IMG/VR virus record: IMGVR_UViG_3300037189_014295 | Location: 1-35,684 of that record | Strand: one strand, 5' to 3' | Source: a virus | Length of the DNA stretch: 35,684 nucleotides | Program-made: the position numbers and the translations under genes | Shown: positions 31,131-35,684 of the stretch, piece by piece | How the letters are laid out: every line of letters starts with the position of its first letter | Numbering within the stretch: the first letter of the stretch is position 1 | The notes under the pieces: model-generated | Told to the model about the DNA's origin: nothing | What the model saw: the letters and a program-made list of their open reading frames with translations, nothing else | Databases searched by the model: none

Positions 31131-31460
31131 ATGAAAAAAGATTCAACAAAGAATCCAAACACACTAGCAACGGAACATGCTCCAGACATTGCTACAAATG
31201 TGAAAGCACCAAAGCCTGAAAAAGGCAAGCTTATGAAAAAAGGCAACACCGCATCAGGCGGAGCAGGCGGTACCACAGGTAACCGCAAGCACGGCGGTAA
31301 GTTAACTTCAGGAGCACGCTACGGTATCAGTGTTAAGTTGTCAGGTGGCACATCCCCAGAAGCTGGTGCAACACAGAGCAACGGACGCATCATTGCCCCT
31401 TCAATAAACCGCACTCGTCCTAATTTTCAGGACGGTATGGCTGGCGACACAGCCCGATAA
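31131..31460 (+). CDS. Basic Gly-rich protein, function unknown (cassette gene 1)
   Basis: This 109-residue protein starts at ATG 31131 behind AAAGGAAA. It is rich in Lys, Gly, Thr and Asn, with a GGAGGTTGNRKHGGKL stretch and few hydrophobic residues, so it is probably disordered and could bind nucleic acid or act in the virion. It starts a run of eight consecutive small genes without recognised domains. Confidence 0.6.
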   Translation: MKKDSTKNPNTLATEHAPDIATNVKAPKPEKGKLMKKGNTASGGAGGTTGNRKHGGKLTSGARYGISVKLSGGTSPEAGATQSNGRIIAPSINRTRPNFQDGMAGDTAR

Positions 31461-31463
31461 AAA

Positions 31464-32003
31464 ATGCCTAGCGCACATCAAAATGTTCAGTCGCTAGGTG
31501 CTGGTGGTTTATACGGAACTAACACTACTTACGGTGGTGGCGGAGTCCCAGTTGCTCGTTCAGAACTTGACTTCCTTCGCTTAGGTGTAGGCAGAGAACC
31601 TTCCGCAGAATACCCAGACGGCTATCTAGGAACAATCCGCTCACGACGCGACGACCGCGGCCGTGCTAATAGTGGTTCCGAAAGACTTTTACAGGGCGTA
31701 CAAACACGCGTAACACAGCGTAGTTATCAACGTGGAGTTCACCGCGGCGAGCGCATTGACCAATCAGATTATTACTATCCAGATAACTTACGACCTGACC
31801 GAGGTATTAAACGTCAGATGCGTAGTGCACAAGTAGGAAACGTATGGCAAAGCAAACGTAATGCTATCAATCCCGATTTAGTGCCCGCACCACACTTAGT
31901 AAATGATGGAAAAGCAGGACCAGCAGCAAAGGGTTCTGCACCAGGTGAAATTGACAAACGACGTGCAGACCAGTGGGCACGCATGAGACCGAACGCGAGA
32001 TAA
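31464..32003 (+). CDS. Arg-rich hypothetical protein (cassette gene 2)
   Basis: This 179-residue protein starts at ATG 31464, three bases after the upstream stop. It is Arg-rich with GTIRSRRDDRGRANSG and QRSYQRGVHRGERID and a YYYPDNLRPDRGIKRQM segment. Little hydrophobic core is seen. No domain is recognised. Its high positive charge suggests contact with nucleic acid or an acidic partner. Confidence 0.6.
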   Translation: MPSAHQNVQSLGAGGLYGTNTTYGGGGVPVARSELDFLRLGVGREPSAEYPDGYLGTIRSRRDDRGRANSGSERLLQGVQTRVTQRSYQRGVHRGERIDQSDYYYPDNLRPDRGIKRQMRSAQVGNVWQSKRNAINPDLVPAPHLVNDGKAGPAAKGSAPGEIDKRRADQWARMRPNAR

Positions 32004-32005
32004 AT

Positions 32006-32299
32006 ATGTTAGGTAAAGCATTAGGTATGGCAGCTAAAGGCGCTATTGCAGGTGTCAAAGCAGCAAAAGCTGGTGGTGATGCACGAGCAGTTACTAAAGC
32101 ATCAATTCACGGTGCGGGAGTTCCACAAGTTGGTGGAGCCGTAGATAAAGCTGTTGACTGGGGATTTAATAATGCCCCTATGGCTATGGACGTAGCAAAA
32201 CGTCAAGCACCAGTTATTGCAGACCGTGCAAAAGGAATGGCACAAGGAATTTCAGATAAGTTGCGCGACGGAACAACTCCTAAACCTTTGGATTGGTAA
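32006..32299 (+). CDS. Ala/Gly/Lys-rich helical protein (cassette gene 3)
   Basis: The protein is 97 residues from ATG 32006; the open frame is longer but this ATG follows the upstream stop by two bases. The N-terminus is an Ala/Gly/Lys helix (MLGKALGMAAKGAIAGVKAA), amphipathic and possibly membrane-associated. The rest is basic. No family was recognised. Confidence 0.6.
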   Translation: MLGKALGMAAKGAIAGVKAAKAGGDARAVTKASIHGAGVPQVGGAVDKAVDWGFNNAPMAMDVAKRQAPVIADRAKGMAQGISDKLRDGTTPKPLDW

Positions 32300-32302
32300 T
32301 AA

Positions 32303-32656
32303 ATGCCAAACATGCCAGACGGTGTTTATAATCGTAAACCTTGGGTAGCACCACTTGAAGCCGCATACCCGCCGCAAGAATATCTTGGACCTTTTGCAAG
32401 CAATCAAGAACGCCTTTTATCTCAAGCACTCGCTTCCCAGACTATGTTAGATGCGGAAATACAAGAATACGTGCGACCACCACTTCCACAAATTGAACTT
32501 TTCCCAGCTCGTTATGGGTATGTCACCACAGAGTACGGAATTAATGACATCATTGAGGTATCAGGACGGGTACCGCAGCGTAATGAGTCTGACTATAGCC
32601 AGACTCCTAACACCCAGGAATCCACTAGCCGTAACACTCTAGGAGGTTCAATCTAA
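32303..32656 (+). CDS. Hypothetical protein (cassette gene 4)
   Basis: This 117-residue protein starts at ATG 32303, three bases after the upstream stop. It is Pro-, Gln- and Tyr-rich (YPPQEYLGPFASNQERLLS) with a more ordered middle (QIELFPARYGYVTTEYG) and a Ser/Thr-rich end. No domain is recognised. Its stop shares bases with the next ATG. Confidence 0.6.
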   Translation: MPNMPDGVYNRKPWVAPLEAAYPPQEYLGPFASNQERLLSQALASQTMLDAEIQEYVRPPLPQIELFPARYGYVTTEYGINDIIEVSGRVPQRNESDYSQTPNTQESTSRNTLGGSI

Positions 32657-32889
32657 TGGCGATTGACGACCCGCGCCTGATGACAGACTCCACAGGAGAA
32701 GGTATGGCAGGAGCCACTGACGTGCGCTACTCCACACAACAAGAATTAAAACGAACCATGTACAACGGTTCTAAGTCTTGCAAGAATTGTGGTTACTCAA
32801 TGACCCCAGTCCAAGCATTACTAAAAGATTTATGTCCATCTTGCACTAGACGTAGTGCACAGAAACGAGTGAAAGGCCGAATGGCATGA
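32656..32889 (+). CDS. Small zinc-ribbon protein (cassette gene 5)
   Basis: This 77-residue protein starts at ATG 32656. A four-Cys site, SCKNCGYSMT and DLCPSCTRR (CKNC then CPSC), is followed by a basic tail (RSAQKRVKGRMA). It is a likely zinc ribbon, with nucleic acid contact possible. It overlaps the next gene by 4 nt. Confidence 0.65.
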   Translation: MAIDDPRLMTDSTGEGMAGATDVRYSTQQELKRTMYNGSKSCKNCGYSMTPVQALLKDLCPSCTRRSAQKRVKGRMA

Positions 32890-33092
32890 CAGTACGCAAA
32901 GCACGCTCAGAGAATGCATCATTGTTGGAAGGCGCAACTGACGGTAAGTACCGTAAGCGTCGCCCAAATACAACAGTTGCACCAGGAATGGGTGACCAGA
33001 AGGTTGTACAAAACCGTCAAGGCCTGCACCCATATATGAACTATGGCTTCATTAACAGTGAAGAGCCAGCAAAGGTTAACCCAGGCGCATAA
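32886..33092 (+). CDS. Small basic protein (cassette gene 6)
   Basis: This 68-residue protein starts at ATG 32886 in ATGA overlap. It is basic and low in complexity (RKARSENASLLEGATD, YRKRRPNTTV) with an ordered-looking NRQGLHPYMNYGF. The function is unknown. Confidence 0.55.
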   Translation: MTVRKARSENASLLEGATDGKYRKRRPNTTVAPGMGDQKVVQNRQGLHPYMNYGFINSEEPAKVNPGA

Positions 33093-33094
33093 CC

Positions 33095-33355
33095 ATGGCT
33101 GTTAAAGACCGTGCCAACGACCCTAAGCGCGTACCAAAAATAAAAGTTGAAGGTGCCGCTGGTCCTCGTGCAAAAAAGTTTAACGGTGGAAAAAACCGTG
33201 ACAAATTTGTGCAAGATTACATAAGCGGTCGCGTTGACCAAATTGGCGCTGGCGGTACTTGGACAACCAAGGAAGCTGATACGTCAGGAATTATCAAAAA
33301 CTCAACAGGTACTACAGGCAAGATTCGACGACTAGGAAGTGCAGCTAATGGCTAA
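33095..33355 (+). CDS. Small basic protein (cassette gene 7)
   Basis: This 86-residue protein starts at ATG 33095, two bases after the upstream stop. It is Lys/Arg-rich (RANDPKRVPKIKVEG, GPRAKKFNGGKNRDKF) with no visible domain. It ends inside the next gene's start. Confidence 0.55.
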   Translation: MAVKDRANDPKRVPKIKVEGAAGPRAKKFNGGKNRDKFVQDYISGRVDQIGAGGTWTTKEADTSGIIKNSTGTTGKIRRLGSAANG

Positions 33356-34046
33356 GAAACCAACCCCACCAATTTCGTTCCCGCGTGAAAAGGCTGAAAA
33401 ACCAAAACCTTCAAAAAGGGTCACAGTTGCCCGCCCTGGTAGTAAAGAAGCCAGAGCTATCGCTGGAAAAAGCGAAGCAAAACTAATTGGACTTAGCGCA
33501 CCAGCCGATAGCGAAAACACTCCTCAACATAAGCAAAACAAGCGTGACGGGTTTACAACAAATGTACGCACCCATGGTGCACCAAAGTATGTATCTAACA
33601 GCTTAGGTAAAGGCACACAGACCATTCGCCCTAGCGATTCACAGTTAGAAAGCCATCAATCAGCGGGAGCAGAAGCAAGTCGTTCAGCAGAACTGCCACA
33701 CGGTAAGAACAATCCAATTTTTACTGCTGGCTCACCAGAACAAAAAGCTGCTAACGCACATCTCGATGACCCAATGGCAAAATCAACAAGCCCACTACTG
33801 CGCGAAAAATACCGCAAAATGGCTGACTTGACACACAAATTTGTTTCATCTACTAAGCCAGCAGAAAAGGAAGCTCACCGTGCAGCTTTCCACGCTTTGA
33901 GCGGTGGTAAACGTACGAATGGTATTTCTGGCCCTTGTTCAACAGGTGGCTGCACCCGAACAACCGACAGCAACACTGGCTCCTGTGAAGGCGGCAAATG
34001 TAATGTTGAAACACCTGCATCAGTAGGAGCTCGTCCAAGAGGATAA
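33348..34046 (+). CDS. Basic protein with Cys-rich end (cassette gene 8)
   Basis: The protein is 232 residues from ATG 33348, nine bases after AGGAAG; GTG 33339 has no spacing. Lys/Pro/Ser-rich at the start (PREKAEKPKPSKRVTVARPG), it has one probable helix near 150 (LLREKYRKMADLTHKFV) and ends with CSTGGC and CEGGKC. It is likely disordered, with a possible metal-binding tail. The function is unknown. Confidence 0.6.
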   Translation: MAKKPTPPISFPREKAEKPKPSKRVTVARPGSKEARAIAGKSEAKLIGLSAPADSENTPQHKQNKRDGFTTNVRTHGAPKYVSNSLGKGTQTIRPSDSQLESHQSAGAEASRSAELPHGKNNPIFTAGSPEQKAANAHLDDPMAKSTSPLLREKYRKMADLTHKFVSSTKPAEKEAHRAAFHALSGGKRTNGISGPCSTGGCTRTTDSNTGSCEGGKCNVETPASVGARPRG

Positions 34047-34075
34047 CTGCTAGACTGCACCACCTCGTAGCACTA

Positions 34076-34092
34076 ATAGGAGCACAAATTGG
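34076..34092 (+). promoter_or_regulatory. 17-nt ribosome-binding segment with TTG start, copy 2
   Basis: The segment is identical over 17 nt to 20786-20802, again containing AGGAG and a TTG start. The upstream 30 nt (TGCTA...TAGCA) could form a weak hairpin. This is a second use of the same initiation context. Confidence 0.5.
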
Positions 34093-34619
34093 CAGATATT
34101 AAAGACATAGCTCATAAAGAGTTAAAAGAACCACAGATTCGATTGCTTGTTTGTCGTACCTGTAAGTCAGCCGAAGAGCTACCAGACCACGAAGGTCGAC
34201 CAGAAGACGACGTCCTACTTAACATTACAGTGGAGCGCCATCAAAAACCAGAGCCACACATAGGTTTGCTATTTAAATTTCCAGTTAAGTACTGGGCTCG
34301 CAAAGATGTCAAAGAATCCATTATGAAACAGATTCAAGAAGGTTCAACAGGACTTGACGTATTTGGTACTAATTTCTACGAGACCAAATCAACCTTCCAA
34401 GAAGACGCTATGAAGTGTTTCAGTTTGCATTTACGCCCATCGAACGGGTGTTCGGATTACAAAATCAGCAGCAAAGAGTTAAAACCTGGAACAGAGAAAG
34501 ACCGACGCAAAGAGGGGCTTGGTGCCTCTACCGCCGCCAAAGTTTTTTTGTGCGATTTCTGTCCAGCCAAAATGCATTATCAAAAGAAATCGTTTGACTC
34601 CAAGGGCTTGTTTAAATGA
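34089..34619 (+). CDS. Zinc-finger protein of unknown function
   Basis: This 176-residue protein starts at TTG 34089. It has CRTC near the start (residues 22-25) and CDFCPAKMHYQKK near the end, so possibly one shared zinc site. The middle is mixed alpha/beta (LLFKFPVKYWARKDV, GLDVFGTNFYETKST). No family was recognised. It overlaps the next ATG by 4 nt. Confidence 0.6.
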   Translation: MADIKDIAHKELKEPQIRLLVCRTCKSAEELPDHEGRPEDDVLLNITVERHQKPEPHIGLLFKFPVKYWARKDVKESIMKQIQEGSTGLDVFGTNFYETKSTFQEDAMKCFSLHLRPSNGCSDYKISSKELKPGTEKDRRKEGLGASTAAKVFLCDFCPAKMHYQKKSFDSKGLFK

Positions 34620-34885
34620 TTCAAGCAGAAACAGCTTTTATTGTTATTAAGTCGCAAGACGGTACCTATACAGCTATCACTGACCTTAAAGCTGAACTAG
34701 AGGTTGCCCGCCCAGCGTCAGAGTTAGATGTCAAACGAGCCAGCCGAGAACTAGCCGAAGCTGTCCAATTGAAGGATATTGCCCGAATTGTCGCATCTGT
34801 AATGACACAATCACCCCCAGATGATACTTCCAAAGTTGCCAACGCTGTGAGACAATCATTGTTGGAGAAGGGCCTTCTCCAGTAG
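34616..34885 (+). CDS. Small helical hypothetical protein
   Basis: This 89-residue protein overlaps the upstream stop. A short strand (AFIVIKSQDGTYTAI) is followed by three likely helices rich in Ala, Val and Arg (VKRASRELAEAVQLKDIARI, VANAVRQSLLEKG). There is no recognised domain; an oligomeric DNA-associated role cannot be ruled out. Confidence 0.55.
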   Translation: MIQAETAFIVIKSQDGTYTAITDLKAELEVARPASELDVKRASRELAEAVQLKDIARIVASVMTQSPPDDTSKVANAVRQSLLEKGLLQ

Positions 34886-34900
34886 ATACAGGGGGCAAAA

Positions 34901-35107
34901 ATGTTCGTCGAGATGACATGCAATTGTGGAGCATCATTTCAAATGGATGTCGAAGCAGAGAATACTGTTTTGATGTTTGCACATAAATTTACAACTTCAC
35001 ACGAGTTGTGTGGATACATGACGCCAACAGCTTCAGACGTTTCTGAAAAAACAAAGCGGTATGATATTAGTTACCGCGAAAGAAAGAACGAGCCAGAGGA
35101 GATGTAG
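34901..35107 (+). CDS. Small CxC-containing protein
   Basis: This 68-residue protein starts at ATG 34901 behind GGGGGC. CNCGASFQM and HELCGYM include three Cys and a His that might bind a metal. The end is acidic and basic mixed. The function is unknown. The next gene begins at the base after its stop. Confidence 0.55.
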   Translation: MFVEMTCNCGASFQMDVEAENTVLMFAHKFTTSHELCGYMTPTASDVSEKTKRYDISYRERKNEPEEM

Positions 35108-35684
35108 TGGATTACTACGAGGTGTTGGCCAACAAAGCAACTCCCGTAGAGTCACAACCTGGTGAGACGTCTTATTTCAGCGAGCCAGCAGCTGGTTTAG
35201 ACCCACGGCTATTTAGGAACGACCGCCTGATTCCAGGAATTCGCTCAGCTATTTTATCTACCGCATTTACCTACTTGTCCAGAGATTTCCAAGACCCAGA
35301 GTCTTGGTCTAACGTCTGGCTCGCAGGTTCTGGCGTATCCCGTCAATGGGCCGCCCATCGAGCCCCAGCAGATTTAGATTGCCTTATTGGCGTTGACTAC
35401 GTAGCCTTTCGTCAATCCAATCCCAAGTATGTAGGATTTAGCGACCAAGAGATTGCCTCAACCCTCAACGAAGGGTTTAGCACAGAATTAAATAAAGATA
35501 CATCCAATTTTATGGACACTTACGAATTAACTTTTTATGTAAATGTTCGAAGCAACATTGTCGACATTAAGCCTTACGCAGCTTATTCACTCACAGCAGA
35601 TGACTGGACTGTCACACCAGTTACCCAGTTACCAGCACGCAAAAAAGACTGGGACCAGCGCGTAAGTGGTGATACGAATTTAGC
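35108..35684 (+). CDS. Nucleotidyltransferase-like protein (3' truncated)
   Basis: An open frame begins with GTG 35108, directly after the upstream stop, and runs off the window end (about 192 residues). WLAGSGVSRQWAAHRAPADLDCLIGVD has the GSG...DLD pattern of nucleotidyltransferases, where two acidic residues bind metal, followed by a helical and strand-rich part (VNVRSNIVDIKPY). It could modify RNA or a small molecule. The C-terminus is missing, so no substrate is named. Confidence 0.6.

Noticed and set aside
1-35684. tRNA genes, CRISPR arrays, insertion sequences and attachment sites
   Set aside because: None seen by eye; there is little non-coding space and no repeat-spacer pattern or transposase-like protein. 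A tRNA search program was not available.

Overview
This window is part of the genome of a contractile-tailed (myovirus-type) bacteriophage. Every supported gene is on the + strand, and most are coupled by ATGA, TAATG or short overlaps. A WhiB-family protein at 27569-27877, a hallmark of Actinobacteria and their phages, points to an actinobacterial host. The AT-rich sequence and A/T-ending codons suggest a low-GC actinobacterium, such as the aquatic lineages; that narrower guess is inference. Terminase, portal and capsid genes are absent, so the window is only a piece of the genome.

Tail module (1-13505). In order it holds the tail sheath C-terminus, tail tube, a four-cysteine tail assembly or hub protein with an overlapping +1-frame ORF, a tape measure carrying an NlpC/P60 peptidase, a CIS-tube-type tube/baseplate adaptor, a small LysM-like protein, a GPD/gp27-like hub, a gp5/gpV-like spike, gp25-like and gpJ-like wedge proteins, a small structural protein, and a 919-residue gpI-like protein fused to two carbohydrate-binding-like domains. 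This order matches P2/T4 baseplates and extracellular contractile injection systems. A small holin-like membrane protein closes the block.

Replication and recombination module (13548-30716). It starts behind an RNA hairpin that covers the first ribosome binding site. It encodes an acidic Rossmann-like protein, a winged-helix initiator-like protein containing iteron-like repeats and a palindrome (candidate origin), a DnaC-like loader, a SWIM zinc-finger protein, a DnaB-like helicase, a CHC2/TOPRIM primase, a dNMP kinase, an SNF2-like helicase, a possible nuclease-fold protein, RHH and MerR-like DNA-binding proteins, a zinc-containing candidate ssDNA-binding protein, family A DNA polymerase, a RecA/UvsX-like recombinase, an Hjc-like nuclease, WhiB, a Cas4-like nuclease and a RuvC-like resolvase, followed by small Cys-containing proteins. 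Together these give a near-complete replisome plus recombination-dependent replication and junction processing.

Accessory module (30783-35684). It starts with a phage SpoVS-like protein, followed by eight consecutive small proteins of unknown function, most of them basic and low in complexity, then a TTG-started zinc-finger protein, two small proteins and a truncated nucleotidyltransferase-like gene.

The most striking non-coding element lies between 23304 and 23366, directly before the DNA polymerase GTG start. A 14-bp hairpin has a loop containing UCCCCUU. It is followed by a second 7-bp hairpin whose entire 7-nt loop, AAGGGGA, is the polymerase Shine-Dalgarno region and is perfectly complementary to that sequence. 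This looks like a kissing-loop translational operator for the polymerase. No tRNA, CRISPR array, insertion sequence or attachment site was seen, and no gene-free stretch longer than 300 bases remains once the small genes at 21375-21657 are included.
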